The notes under the pieces: generated by a model | The model's input: the letters and a program-made list of their open reading frames with translations, nothing else | Databases searched by the model: none | Told to the model about the DNA's origin: nothing | Shown here: positions 29,715 through 38,329 of the stretch, piece by piece | Position numbering within the stretch: the first letter of the stretch is position 1 | How the letters are laid out: every line of letters begins with the position of its first letter | NCBI RefSeq assembly: GCF_001650715.1 | Contig: NZ_LWQT01000020.1 | Location: 53,401-117,400, forward strand | Direction of reading: 5' to 3' | Length of the DNA: 64,000 bases | Origin: Paramagnetospirillum marisnigri | GTDB lineage: Bacteria; Pseudomonadota; Alphaproteobacteria; Rhodospirillales; Magnetospirillaceae | Made by a program: the position numbers and the translations under genes

Positions 29715-29738
29715 GGAGCGCGGGCGCCTCGCCCGCCC
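29715..29738. repeat. REP-like palindrome, family II
   Basis: GGAGCGCGGGCGCCTCGCCC with a closing G/C arm, just before the VOC gene. Related units lie at 34480-34501 and 34516-34538. The rest of 29596-29751 is also GC-palindromic, with repeated GGCGCGC words. Confidence 0.5.
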
Positions 29739-29751
29739 ATTGGAGACCGCC

Positions 29752-30588
29752 ATGGCCAACCGCATCACCGGCCTCGACCACGTCATCATCGCCGTGCGCG
29801 ATCTGGAGGCGGCGGCGGCGACGTTTCGCCGCCTCGGCTTCACCCTGTCGTCCAAGGGTGTCCATGCCGAATGGGGCACCGCCAATTATTGCGTGATGTT
29901 CGGCGAGGATTACCTGGAACTGCTGGCCGCCGTGGCCGAGGGCGGCCCTGCCGACCATGTCCGCGCCTTCACCGCCGGGCGCGAAGGGCTGATGGGGCTG
30001 GTGTTCGGCAGCGACGACGCCGAGGCCGATTGCCTGCGCCTGGGCCTCGATGTGCCGGGCAGTCTCAGCCGCACCGTCGAGACCGCCCATGGCCCCGAAC
30101 TGGCCCGGTTCAAGGCCCAGCCGCTGCCGCCTGACACCACGCCGGGCGTGCCCTCGTTCCTGTGCCAGCATCTGACTCCGGATGTTCTGCGCCAGTCGGG
30201 CTGGACCGAGCATGGCAACGGAGCGCGGGGTATTGCCGCCGTCACCGCCCTGGTGGCCGACCCCATCGGGCTGATGGCCGCCTGGGACCGGCTGGTGGGA
30301 CCGGCCGCCGCCACCGCCACCGACGAGACGGTGACCATCCATTCCGGGCGTGGGCTGGTGTTCCTGTGCCGCCCCGACGACCTCGACCAGCTTCATCCCG
30401 AGGCCGACGAGGAAGAGGCTCCGCCGCCGCCCGCCTTGGTGGCCATGACCATCACCGTGGCCGATATCGATACGGCGGCGCGGGTGCTGACGGCCAACGG
30501 CATCGACTTCGGACGCGATTCAGCCGGGATCATCCGCATTCCTCCATCGGAGGCCTGCGGCATCTTCATCGAGATGGTGACGGGGTAA
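29752..30588 (+). CDS. VOC (glyoxalase-like) family protein
   Basis: 278 residues from the ATG of MANRITGLDHVIIAVRDLEA; the frame stays open upstream but that part is repeat-like. The N-terminal half is a vicinal oxygen chelate module with a Glyoxalase_3-like layout: HVIIAVRDLEAAAATFRRLG and YCVMFGEDYLELL. A second, weaker module ends in GIFIEMVTG. His and Glu at the usual metal positions are visible. Family members include dioxygenases, isomerases and lyases; no substrate can be assigned. It lies 156 bases after tyrC and may be a separate unit. Confidence 0.8.
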   Translation: MANRITGLDHVIIAVRDLEAAAATFRRLGFTLSSKGVHAEWGTANYCVMFGEDYLELLAAVAEGGPADHVRAFTAGREGLMGLVFGSDDAEADCLRLGLDVPGSLSRTVETAHGPELARFKAQPLPPDTTPGVPSFLCQHLTPDVLRQSGWTEHGNGARGIAAVTALVADPIGLMAAWDRLVGPAAATATDETVTIHSGRGLVFLCRPDDLDQLHPEADEEEAPPPPALVAMTITVADIDTAARVLTANGIDFGRDSAGIIRIPPSEACGIFIEMVTG

Positions 30589-30591
30589 GGC

Positions 30592-30780
30592 CTATTCGGC
30601 AGCCACGGTGGTGGGGGCTTGCGCCTTGGCCTGGCGGCGCAGATGGGCGATCAGCAGTTCGCGGGGATTATGGCACGAGCCGCACCAGACCACGGCGGTG
30701 CCGTCGCCATAGCTGTGAATCCGGTGCTTGCCGGTCTGGTTGCAGTGCGGGCAGTCGAGAACCGTGCTAGGCAGACTCAT
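30592..30780 (-). CDS. small zinc-ribbon-like protein
   Basis: 62 residues with two CxxC pairs, CPHCNQTGKHR and WCGSCHNP, spaced as in a zinc ribbon, followed by a basic helical tail (LLIAHLRRQAKAQ). Probably cytoplasmic. No wider function recognised. It sits three bases from the convergent VOC gene. The sequence just upstream of the start (GGGAGG about 10 bases away, minus strand reversed context unclear) gives no decisive ribosome site. Confidence 0.55.
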   Translation of the reverse strand: MSLPSTVLDCPHCNQTGKHRIHSYGDGTAVVWCGSCHNPRELLIAHLRRQAKAQAPTTVAAE

Positions 30781-30867
30781 GAGTGGAACCCCATGTGACG
30801 GAGGCAGGGAGGAATACCCTTATTTCGCCCCGGGGTGAAGAAAAAACCGTGCATGCCAGCCATTCTG

Positions 30868-31059
30868 TCAGCCGGCCGAGGACGAATTCACCGCGCCGCG
30901 GATGATGCCCATGGTGGCGACCGAGCACATCTTGCGGGAATGGCAGGTATTTCTCTTGGGGCAATTCACCACGGAGGACAGGATTTCCTGGCCCCGTTCA
31001 GTCTCGCCGCCGGTCAGGGCGGCGGATGCTTTGCCAAGGACGCTCAGGCAAGTCAGCAT
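30868..31059 (-). CDS. small cysteine-containing protein, unknown
   Basis: 63 residues. The ATG at 31059 has GGAGG six bases upstream, which supports translation; a GTG 12 bases earlier is less likely. The second half has NCPKRNTCHSRKMC, three cysteines at even spacing, which could bind a metal; a further Cys lies at residue 4. A TTAACC-N17-TACAAT promoter-like pair lies about 75-105 bases upstream, at 31138-31166. No family recognised. Lies between the zinc-ribbon gene and flagellin on the same strand. Confidence 0.45.
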   Translation of the reverse strand: MLTCLSVLGKASAALTGGETERGQEILSSVVNCPKRNTCHSRKMCSVATMGIIRGAVNSSSAG

Positions 31060-31162
31060 GATGACCTCCACCAGGAATATCTGGTGTCTTCAGCTTGCCT
31101 GGGGGATGGGCAGGGCTCAACCCACGGAGATTCACGGATTGTAGCGGAAGATGACGCCCGGG

Positions 31163-31981
31163 TTAACGGCGCGAGAACAGCGCCAGCACCGAATCGTCGG
31201 TGCGGACCTGGTTGCGCAACGCTTGCACGCCCAGCTTGCGATAGGTGTCGGCGGAACGGACCGAGGCGGCGGACTCGTTGAGATCGGCGGCAGTCAGTTG
31301 GCTCGCCCCCTGCCGCGCGATATTGCCCTGGGCCTGGACGTAATCCGCCTGGATTCGCAGCCGGGCCACATTGCCGCCCAGTTCGGCGGCCTGAACCCGG
31401 ACGGTGCGCGAGGCCTGATCCAGGGCGGCGAGATCGGCCTCGATGGCATTGGTATTGCCCGCCCAACCGGCGGCGGCGGTCACGCCCAGCGAGGTGGCAT
31501 CGGCGGCCTTGCCGGTGATGGTGGTGGCGGTCTGGCCCGAGCCTCCGTCCACCGCCAGGGTGGAAGGCTTGGCGGCGATCAGGTTGGTGCCCTGGTAGGA
31601 GGCGTCGGTCGCCAGGGAATCGATCTGGCTGCGCAGGGTGTTGTATTGGGCCTGGAGATTGGCCTGCTCGGTGGGGTCGCTACTGGCCTGGGCCTGCTTG
31701 GCCACCGCCTTCAACTGGTCCACCACCTTGGAAATGGCGGACAGTCCGGCATCGGCCGCCTGGATGGCGCCGATTCCCTGGCCGATGGATTGTCCCGCCT
31801 GGGCCAGGGTGTCGGCGCGTTCGAGCAGGCCGCTGGCCAGGGCATAGGCGCGGGAATCGTCGAGGGCCGAATTGACCTTGCGTCCGGTGGACAGCCGCTG
31901 GTTCTCGCGATCCTGCAGCGCCTGATTGCGCTGGATCGACGAAAGCTGGCTGGTTGCGGTGGTGATGGGGGACAGGGCCAT
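31163..31981 (-). CDS. flagellin
   Basis: 272 residues. The N-terminal D0/D1 pattern is clear (SSIQRNQALQDRENQRLSTG, then VNSALDDSRAYALASGLLERA). A short variable centre at about 130-200 is rich in Ala, Thr and Gly, and the C-terminal helix returns (LDQASRTVRVQAAELGGNVA, DLNESAASVRSADTYRKLG). The last residues (LALFSRR) are less typical than the usual Leu-rich end. It is exported by the flagellar system and polymerises into the filament. No other flagellar gene is nearby; it appears to be a lone, perhaps alternative, flagellin. Confidence 0.9.
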   Translation of the reverse strand: MALSPITTATSQLSSIQRNQALQDRENQRLSTGRKVNSALDDSRAYALASGLLERADTLAQAGQSIGQGIGAIQAADAGLSAISKVVDQLKAVAKQAQASSDPTEQANLQAQYNTLRSQIDSLATDASYQGTNLIAAKPSTLAVDGGSGQTATTITGKAADATSLGVTAAAGWAGNTNAIEADLAALDQASRTVRVQAAELGGNVARLRIQADYVQAQGNIARQGASQLTAADLNESAASVRSADTYRKLGVQALRNQVRTDDSVLALFSRR

Positions 31982-32082
31982 GGCCGTTTCCGTTCTCGGA
32001 CTGACTCATCATAGCGCCGTTTCGGGCTGAATGCGATTCTCGCGCGAAACGCGGTCACGGGTCTGTGAAGGCCGCCACAGGA

Positions 32083-33282
32083 TCAGCCGGAAATGGATGC
32101 CGGGATGCCGCCCATGGAGTCCAGCGCCTTGCGCAGTTCCGGCCGGGCCTTGAGGATCGAAGACCCGCTGGCGCCCACCTCGATGCCGCCGGTATAGGCG
32201 GTGCCTAGCACGGCCTGGTAGACCCGGGTCATCTCGTCCAGGCTGGGGGCGGGGGGCTCGATCCCGGCGATGCGCTCGGCCAGCTTGCGCACGGCATGGA
32301 CCTGGCCGCTGTGGCAGAAATCCTGCTTGAAGCGCTGCTCGCCCAGGGTGGTGAAGGCGATCATCACGAAGGCGGTGAAGCGGCGGATTTCGCCGCCCAG
32401 CACCGGCATCAGCACCTTGATCACCTCGGCATGCAGGGTCGAGACCTGGGCCACCGAGCGCCGCAGCTGGGTGGGGTCGCTCTTGGGGAACAGGCGCCCC
32501 AGATCCATCTGCTGCACCACCCGCCACAGGATTTCGGCATCGATGGCGTCGCGCCCGGGCATCATCAGCCGCTGGGCGGTATCGAACAACAGCGGCGGGA
32601 GACTATCCTTCGGGGTGGCGCCGGGCGCGCTCAGGGCCTGCAGTTCGGATGCCTCGCGCACCTCCAGCAGGCGGGGGCCGAGATCGGCCACCAGCGCCGG
32701 GGTCATTGGGGCGTAATGGGGGATCAGCAACACCTGCCAGTCGAAGCGCAGATAGTCGCGCAACGCGTGGTACAGGGCTTCCGCCCGCGACGGCGGTTTG
32801 GCCAGGCGCGGCGGCGGCGGCGGCGGTGCCAGCAGCCCCAGCGACATGGCCAGCCGTTTGACCAGGGCGGGCTTGGGCTCCGGCTTGGCGAAGCGGGAAC
32901 GGAAATCCAGCTTGGCGCGGAAATAGCGCCGGGCCGAGGCGCGAACCACCAGGGCCACGCCCTCGGCCAGGGTGCGGCCACACGACAGCACCGCCGCGTC
33001 CAGCACCGCCGGACGGTGGTCCTGGTCGGTGACGACCTCGGCGAACAGGTCCGGCTTGGCGCGGAACAGCCGGAAGCAGCGGTCCAGCATCTTGGGGTCG
33101 TTCATCACCGCGTCATAGGCGGCGGGGCGGGGCAGGTGCCGCAGTTCGGGGATTTCCCGGCGGAAGACATCGATCACCGGCCCCTCCAGGGCGCCGCGAA
33201 TGGCCTCGATGCCCGGATCGAAGGTCTGGGGCGCCTTGCGGCCTTTCCTGGAGCGATGTGCTGCCGCGCCTTGCGTCGACAT
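32083..33282 (-). CDS. hypothetical protein, no family recognised
   Basis: 399 residues, no signal peptide and no membrane span. Basic N-terminus (HRSRKGRKAP), mixed alpha-helical body, and a Pro-rich linker (LAPPPPPPRLAKPP) near residue 170 that divides it into two parts. The C-terminal part is helical, with EVIKVLMPVLGGEIRRFTAF. Codon use looks like its neighbours, so it is probably an old resident. It reads towards the flagellin gene, 101 bases away. No function proposed. Confidence 0.7.
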   Translation of the reverse strand: MSTQGAAAHRSRKGRKAPQTFDPGIEAIRGALEGPVIDVFRREIPELRHLPRPAAYDAVMNDPKMLDRCFRLFRAKPDLFAEVVTDQDHRPAVLDAAVLSCGRTLAEGVALVVRASARRYFRAKLDFRSRFAKPEPKPALVKRLAMSLGLLAPPPPPPRLAKPPSRAEALYHALRDYLRFDWQVLLIPHYAPMTPALVADLGPRLLEVREASELQALSAPGATPKDSLPPLLFDTAQRLMMPGRDAIDAEILWRVVQQMDLGRLFPKSDPTQLRRSVAQVSTLHAEVIKVLMPVLGGEIRRFTAFVMIAFTTLGEQRFKQDFCHSGQVHAVRKLAERIAGIEPPAPSLDEMTRVYQAVLGTAYTGGIEVGASGSSILKARPELRKALDSMGGIPASISG

Positions 33283-33526
33283 TTGATTTCACCAAGAAAT
33301 GAGACGGTGTCTCCTAGTTATCATGGTGTCAAATTGTGCATGAATTGTCAATGAGCCTTAAATGTTATGTGCGGCATTACCAATGTATGGCGCGAATATT
33401 GCGTTTTATGCTAGTTAAATATTAAATTGTCTAAAATTTTATCCAATTTCATTCAGCTGTAGTCTTGAGGTTTGACATCCGCCTTGCCCTGCTCGATCCT
33501 GACTCCGCTTACGGAAGGGGGCCGCA
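33283..33526. other. AT-rich intergenic region between divergent genes
   Basis: About 240 bases markedly richer in A and T than the rest of the window, between a minus-strand gene and a plus-strand gene. It very likely holds both promoters. No clear -35/-10 pair, operator or RNA could be singled out. Confidence 0.6.
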
Positions 33527-34144
33527 ATGCGTTTGATCCTGCTGTTGTTGATCCTGCTGGCATCGCCAGTCCCGATGGCCTCGGCCCAGGTCGGGCCTTC
33601 CGATCCGCCCCGCATCATCACCGAGCGCAACGGCGCCATCACCAATCACCGGGTCGAAGGCAGCCTTGCCCCCAGCCGGGAGATCGGCTGCATCGCCGTG
33701 GCCGAGGCCGACAACGCCATGACCCCTCCCGACCTCTATATCGGGGTCCGCAAATGCCTGGATCAGGACCGCTTCGAGCGGGCGGTGGAACTGTTCGCCC
33801 TGGCCGGTCTCTACGGTAATTTCGATGCCATGCGGGTCACCGACCGCTCGGCGGGCCAGGCCAAGACGGTGCTGATCATGGGCACGTTTTCCACCGTTGG
33901 ACCCGAGCGCAAGGACCGGTTCCGCCAGGCGCTGGAGCGGATGAACGCCAATCCCGATAGCCTGACGGCGCTGTGCCGCTCGGTCGATCGGGTCGGACAT
34001 CCCGGCTACTATCCCGCCTATATGATCTTGCACGGGATGAAGGCTTTTACCGGCAATCCCCATGACGGCGCCCTGGCGCCGGATTTCGACGCGGCGGCGA
34101 CCTGGACATCGCTGCGGAGCAACTATCTGCACTGCCCGGGATGA
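33527..34144 (+). CDS. exported protein of unknown function
   Basis: 205 residues with a signal peptide (MRLILLLLILLASPVPMASA). The mature part is soluble, with cysteines at REIGCIAV, VRKCLDQD, TALCRSV and YLHCPG, probably paired in disulphides in the periplasm. A central DRFERAVELFALAGLYGNFD segment looks TPR/Sel1-like but is a single copy. No catalytic motif. It follows the AT-rich region and precedes a histidine-rich protein by 40 bases on the same strand. Confidence 0.65.
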   Translation: MRLILLLLILLASPVPMASAQVGPSDPPRIITERNGAITNHRVEGSLAPSREIGCIAVAEADNAMTPPDLYIGVRKCLDQDRFERAVELFALAGLYGNFDAMRVTDRSAGQAKTVLIMGTFSTVGPERKDRFRQALERMNANPDSLTALCRSVDRVGHPGYYPAYMILHGMKAFTGNPHDGALAPDFDAAATWTSLRSNYLHCPG

Positions 34145-34184
34145 GGTAATATCGGGCAGGCCACGGTGTCGGGGGAGGACGAGC

Positions 34185-34475
34185 ATGCATGACGGTCATC
34201 ATCACGGCGAGGCCGATGGGCACGAGCATAAGCACCAGCACGCCCATGAGCATAGTCATGTGCACGCGCACCAGCACGCCCATGGCGATCAGGTGCACAG
34301 CCATGCCCATGCCCATGCCCACAGCCACGAACATGGCCACCAGCACAGCCATCCCCACGGCCATGCCGGGTCAAGCGCCCATGACCACGAGCATTCCCAG
34401 CCCAACCATGCCTGGAAGCCGCACGAACACCGTCATTCCGAGGATGAACTGCCGGGCCATGACCACGAGCATTGA
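34185..34475 (+). CDS. histidine-rich metal-binding protein
   Basis: 96 residues, more than a third of them histidine, mostly as alternating His-X pairs (HAHEHSHVHAHQHAHG) with Asp/Glu between. GGGGGAGGACG lies directly upstream as a strong ribosome site. No signal peptide, membrane span or enzymatic domain. Such tracts bind nickel, zinc or cobalt; similar tails occur on metal chaperones and transporters, and the CbiX protein in this window has one too. A role as cytoplasmic metal store or chaperone is inferred from composition only. Confidence 0.6.
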   Translation: MHDGHHHGEADGHEHKHQHAHEHSHVHAHQHAHGDQVHSHAHAHAHSHEHGHQHSHPHGHAGSSAHDHEHSQPNHAWKPHEHRHSEDELPGHDHEH

Positions 34476-34479
34476 GTGT

Positions 34480-34538
34480 GCGGGCGGGATGCCCGCGCTC
34501 CGATGGTCAGGCCCCGGAGCGCGGCCGTCCCGGCCGCC
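34480..34538. repeat. REP-like doublet, family II
   Basis: Two inverted units, GCGGGCGGGATGCCCGCGCT at 34480 and GGAGCGCGGCCGTCCCGGCC at 34516, about 15 bases apart, between the His-rich gene and addB (convergent). May help end transcription of both. Confidence 0.55.
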
Positions 34539-34539
34539 G

Positions 34540-37458
34540 TCATTCTTCGGCGTCCTCGCCACCGCTGGCCCATTCCCGCACCCGGGCGAGGTGGAGGTAG
34601 TCGGAATATTTCGGCGCGTGCTCGGGATGGGGCCGCGCCGCATAAGGCGTGGCGGGATCGTCGAAGGCGGCTACCAGGGCGGCGAGGCCGTCCAGCGCTT
34701 CCGCCGCCAGGGTGAAGACATCGTCACCCGCCGCCCGCTCCTCGCCGCCGCCCTCGCCCCCCTTCAGGCGCCAGTACAGCAGGTGTGACGGTTCCGCCGC
34801 CGCCACGCCCTCGAAGCCGCCATGGCGGGCCATGGCCGCCTCCAGTGGCAGTTGCGGGGCGTAGCCCGCCGCCACTTCCTTGACGCTGGGCGGCTGGCCG
34901 GTCTTGTAGTCGATCAGCGCCAGCCCGCCATCGGCCTGCCGGTCGATGCGGTCGGCCTTGGCCACCAGGGTGAAGGGGGCATAGGGGGCATCGATCTCGA
35001 TGGCGCCCTTGACCTCGGCATGGACGCGGGCGATTCCGGGGCGGCGTGCCCGCTCGCGCTCGGCTACCCAGCGGGCGATGGACTGGAAGCGCGGCCACCA
35101 GAAGGCCGAGACGGCGGGGGATTTCACCCCCTCAGCGAAGACCTCGGCGCCGATCCGCAACAATTCCGCCTCGGGGTCGGGGGGCAGGTCTTGCGGCCAG
35201 GCCAGGGCGAAGCGCTCCAGCGCCAGATGCACCATGCTGCCGTATTCGGCGGCGCCGGGATCGGCGTCGATGGGGTCCAGCGCCCTCAAGCCCAGCACAT
35301 GCTTGGCATAGACGGCATAGGGGTCGCGCATCCAGGTCTCGATCTCGGTCACCGACAGCCGCCGGGGCCGCGCCGCCACCGGCGGCCGGGGCGCGGGTGG
35401 CTCGGCCCGGCTCCACGAGTCCGGCCGGTCCAGCAGGGCGTGCCAGTCCAGCCATTGATGGGCGTCCTCGGCGAAGCTCAGGCCGCAGGCGGTCATTACC
35501 GCTTCCAGGCGCATCAGCCAGCGTGACGGCACCGTGGGCGTGCCGTCCACCCGCAGCGAGCGGGTCAGCACCACCCGGGGCGCCGCGAAGGCTTGGGCGA
35601 AATCATGGGCGGCGAGGCCGATGCGGCGCTCGGGCGGGGCGAGGCCGAAGGCGTCGCGCATGGGGCGGCTCATCCAGGGATCGGCCTCGGGCGGGGCGGG
35701 CCAGCTGCCCTCGTTGAGGCCACCCAGGACCAGCAGATCGGCGTGCTGCAACCGGGCTTCCAGCGGTCCCCAGATATGCAGGCGGGGGTGATGGTCCCAG
35801 CTTGAGCGCACCGCCACCCCGGCCATCAACTCGTCCAGTAGGGCGGCGTAACAGCGGCCGGGAATCTCGCCGAGGGACGGGGCGGCGGCGGCCAGTTCGG
35901 CGGCGAAGCGGGCGGCGACCTCGCCCGCCTCGCCCTTCCACAGCCGGGCCGGGCCGGGCAGGCGGTCGTCCGCGGCCAGGGACTCGGCCAGTTCCATATG
36001 GGCGCGCACCAATTCGCCCAGGGGGACGGACTCGCGGCCCAATAGGGCCACCAGGGGGGCGGCCAGGGTCTCCAGATCGGCCAGCAGCGCCGCCAGCCGC
36101 CTGTCCTTGGTCGCCGCCAGCAAGCCGCCGGGGCCGGGGGTGGGGCGGGGGCCGCGCAACACCGTCAGTTCCAGGCGGCGCACCAGAGCGCGGAAGGCGG
36201 CGGCATCCATTCCCCCCGCCGCCAGGGGATGCTTCAGGCAGGCCAGGGTGGCATGGGGGGCGAAGGACTCGGCCGCCATCTCGGCCACCAGCCGCAGGAA
36301 AGCGCCGGGTTCGCTTAAAGACAGCGACCGGCCGGCGGAATCGTCGATATGGATGCCCCAGCGCTCCAACTCGCCGGTCACCCGCCGCGCCAGTCCCCGG
36401 TCGGGGGTGACCAGGGCAGCGGTGCGGCCTGGCTCCTCCAGCGCCTGACGCAGCATCAGGGCGATGGCGCCCGCCTCCTCGCGCGGGCCGGGGGCATCCA
36501 GGCGGCTGACGCCGTCCAGGGTCTCGGGCGGCAGCGGCGTCAACTCGCGCCAGGCCTCGCAGGCCCCGGCCGGGCGCAGCGCCTCGGCCAGCAGCCGCAC
36601 CCGCCGATGCCGGGGATCGGGCGTGGCGGTCAGGGCGGGCACGGCGGCCCGTTCCCGCCCCAGCCGGACCAGCAGGGCCTTCAGGCCGAACTGGGGATGG
36701 CCGGGGTCCAGCGCCGTCCAGGCGGCCTCGTCCAGCTCGGAATCCAGGCCGGGCAGCACCACCCGCCCATTGGGCAGGGCCGCCACAGCCGCCAGCAGAT
36801 CGGCCACGGCGGGGCGCGAGCCGGTGGAGCCCGCCGCGATCACCGCATGGGCGGGCGGCGTGGTCCGCCAGCTCTCCAGCCGGGCGGCGACGGCGCGATT
36901 GAGCCGGTCCTCGGCGTCCAGCAGGCCGCGCTCGGCCAGGATGGCGGGCCAGGTCTGGGTCAGGATCTTGAGGAATGTCAGGGTGACCTGCCAGTGCTCG
37001 GCATAGTCGTCGGGAACCAGTTTCTCCAGCCGGGCGAAGTCCAGGCGCTCCGACTGCACCGCATCCAGCAGGCGACCCAACTCGGCCGCCAGCCGCGCCG
37101 CCTGATCGGGGGCGGGGACCGGGCCGCCGCGCGCTTGGGCCATGGCCATGATCAGCCGGGCCAGGATCAGGCGGCGCTCCAATGGCGCCACGGCGGGGGG
37201 AAGCTCTAGGGGGTCGAGGCCCGACAGTTCGGCTTCGTCCTCGTCCAGGTCGCCCAGCGGCCGCAGGGTGGGCAGCAGCAAGGGCCGCCCGCCCGACAGC
37301 CGCAGGAAGGCGTCGGACAGCGCCCGGCAGGCGCGCCGGGTGGGCAGCAGCACCTCCATCCCGGCCAGGGCCAGCGGATCATCCCCGGCCTCGGCCAGCA
37401 GCCAGGCGGCCAGGGTGTCGACGAAGGGCAGGCCGGGCGGAATGGTGAAGACGGTCAT
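34540..37458 (-). CDS. addB: double-strand break repair protein AddB
   Basis: 972 residues. The N-terminal half is a degenerate UvrD-like helicase region (MEVLLPTRRACRALSDAFLR). The middle has LVLGGLNEGSWP, common in AddB/RecC-like proteins. The C-terminus is a PD-(D/E)xK nuclease domain with GGLALIDYKTGQPPSVKEV. With AddA it processes double-strand ends for RecA loading. In many alphaproteobacteria addA follows directly; here the next sequence is repeats and a convergent gene, so addA must lie elsewhere. It is downstream of murU after a 151-base repeat-filled gap. Confidence 0.9.
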   Translation of the reverse strand: MTVFTIPPGLPFVDTLAAWLLAEAGDDPLALAGMEVLLPTRRACRALSDAFLRLSGGRPLLLPTLRPLGDLDEDEAELSGLDPLELPPAVAPLERRLILARLIMAMAQARGGPVPAPDQAARLAAELGRLLDAVQSERLDFARLEKLVPDDYAEHWQVTLTFLKILTQTWPAILAERGLLDAEDRLNRAVAARLESWRTTPPAHAVIAAGSTGSRPAVADLLAAVAALPNGRVVLPGLDSELDEAAWTALDPGHPQFGLKALLVRLGRERAAVPALTATPDPRHRRVRLLAEALRPAGACEAWRELTPLPPETLDGVSRLDAPGPREEAGAIALMLRQALEEPGRTAALVTPDRGLARRVTGELERWGIHIDDSAGRSLSLSEPGAFLRLVAEMAAESFAPHATLACLKHPLAAGGMDAAAFRALVRRLELTVLRGPRPTPGPGGLLAATKDRRLAALLADLETLAAPLVALLGRESVPLGELVRAHMELAESLAADDRLPGPARLWKGEAGEVAARFAAELAAAAPSLGEIPGRCYAALLDELMAGVAVRSSWDHHPRLHIWGPLEARLQHADLLVLGGLNEGSWPAPPEADPWMSRPMRDAFGLAPPERRIGLAAHDFAQAFAAPRVVLTRSLRVDGTPTVPSRWLMRLEAVMTACGLSFAEDAHQWLDWHALLDRPDSWSRAEPPAPRPPVAARPRRLSVTEIETWMRDPYAVYAKHVLGLRALDPIDADPGAAEYGSMVHLALERFALAWPQDLPPDPEAELLRIGAEVFAEGVKSPAVSAFWWPRFQSIARWVAERERARRPGIARVHAEVKGAIEIDAPYAPFTLVAKADRIDRQADGGLALIDYKTGQPPSVKEVAAGYAPQLPLEAAMARHGGFEGVAAAEPSHLLYWRLKGGEGGGEERAAGDDVFTLAAEALDGLAALVAAFDDPATPYAARPHPEHAPKYSDYLHLARVREWASGGEDAEE

Positions 37459-37483
37459 GGGGTGGCTTCCGTCTGCACACTCT

Positions 37484-37595
37484 CCCTCCCCCGGTCATGC
37501 CGGGGGAGGGCCGGGGTGGGGGCTGCCCACAACGGGTGCGCGGGCTGGGGCAAGCCCCCCTCCCGACCTCCCCCCACCCATGGCGGGGGGAGGAG
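37484..37595. repeat. REP-like palindromes between murU and addB
   Basis: One family I copy at 37484-37522 (CCCTCCCCCGGTCATGCCGG plus closing arm and GGGGTGGGGG tail) and a second palindrome at 37569-37595 (CCTCCCCCCACCCATGGCGG plus closing arm), facing each other across 46 bases. They fill most of the gap. Confidence 0.65.
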
Positions 37596-37609
37596 TGTTT
37601 CGATGGTCG

Positions 37610-38329
37610 TCAATGTTCTTCCCGTCGCAGCAGGGCTTCGACCTCGGGCAGGGCCTCTGGCGTGCCCACATGGTACCAGCCGCCGTCATGGACCACGCCG
37701 AACAGCCGCCGACGCTCCAGGGCGCGGTCGTAGAGGATGTTCAGCGAGAACTTGCCCGCCGGGCAGCCTTCGAACAGCCGGGGATGCAAAATCTGGACAC
37801 CGGCGAACAGCAGCGGCGCGGTCGGCGCCTCGCCCCGGCGACGCAGACGGTCGGCGCCGTCGATGGAGAAGTCGCCCTTGCCCTCGTAGCCCACGGCGCT
37901 GGCCACCGGGTGCAGCAGCAGCAGCGCGTCCATCTCGGCATCCACCCAGGCCCGCGCCAGCCGCGCCAAAGCCGGGGTGGGGCCATCGGTCCAGATGATA
38001 TCGCTGTTGACCACGAAGAAGGGGTGGTGGCCCAGCAGGGGCAGCGCCTTGGCGACGCCGCCGCCGGTTTCCAGCAGGTCGGGCTCGTGGGACAGCACCA
38101 CCTCGTCGCGCCCGGCCAGATGCTCCTTCACCGTATCGGCCAGCCAGTGGGTGTTGACCACCAGATCGTCGATCCCGGCGCGGGCGAGATGGTCCAGCGC
38201 CCGGTCCAGCATGGTCTTGCCCGCCACCGCCACCAGCGGCTTGGGGGTGGAGAGCGTGATGGGGCGCATGCGCAGGCCCAGACCGGCGGCCAGTACCATG
38301 GCGTGGGTGACGGTGGTTCCCTGGGTCAT
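37610..38329 (-). CDS. murU: N-acetylmuramate 1-phosphate uridylyltransferase
   Basis: 239 residues. The nucleotidyltransferase signature VLAAGLGLRMRPITLSTPKP opens the protein, followed by VNTHWLAD and VVNSDIIW (metal-binding Asp). The ATG overlaps the amgK stop (ATGA). With AmgK it turns recovered MurNAc into UDP-MurNAc, a peptidoglycan recycling route that bypasses de novo MurA/MurB synthesis and can lower fosfomycin sensitivity in bacteria that have it. Pairing with amgK makes the call strong. Confidence 0.88.
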   Translation of the reverse strand: MTQGTTVTHAMVLAAGLGLRMRPITLSTPKPLVAVAGKTMLDRALDHLARAGIDDLVVNTHWLADTVKEHLAGRDEVVLSHEPDLLETGGGVAKALPLLGHHPFFVVNSDIIWTDGPTPALARLARAWVDAEMDALLLLHPVASAVGYEGKGDFSIDGADRLRRRGEAPTAPLLFAGVQILHPRLFEGCPAGKFSLNILYDRALERRRLFGVVHDGGWYHVGTPEALPEVEALLRREEH

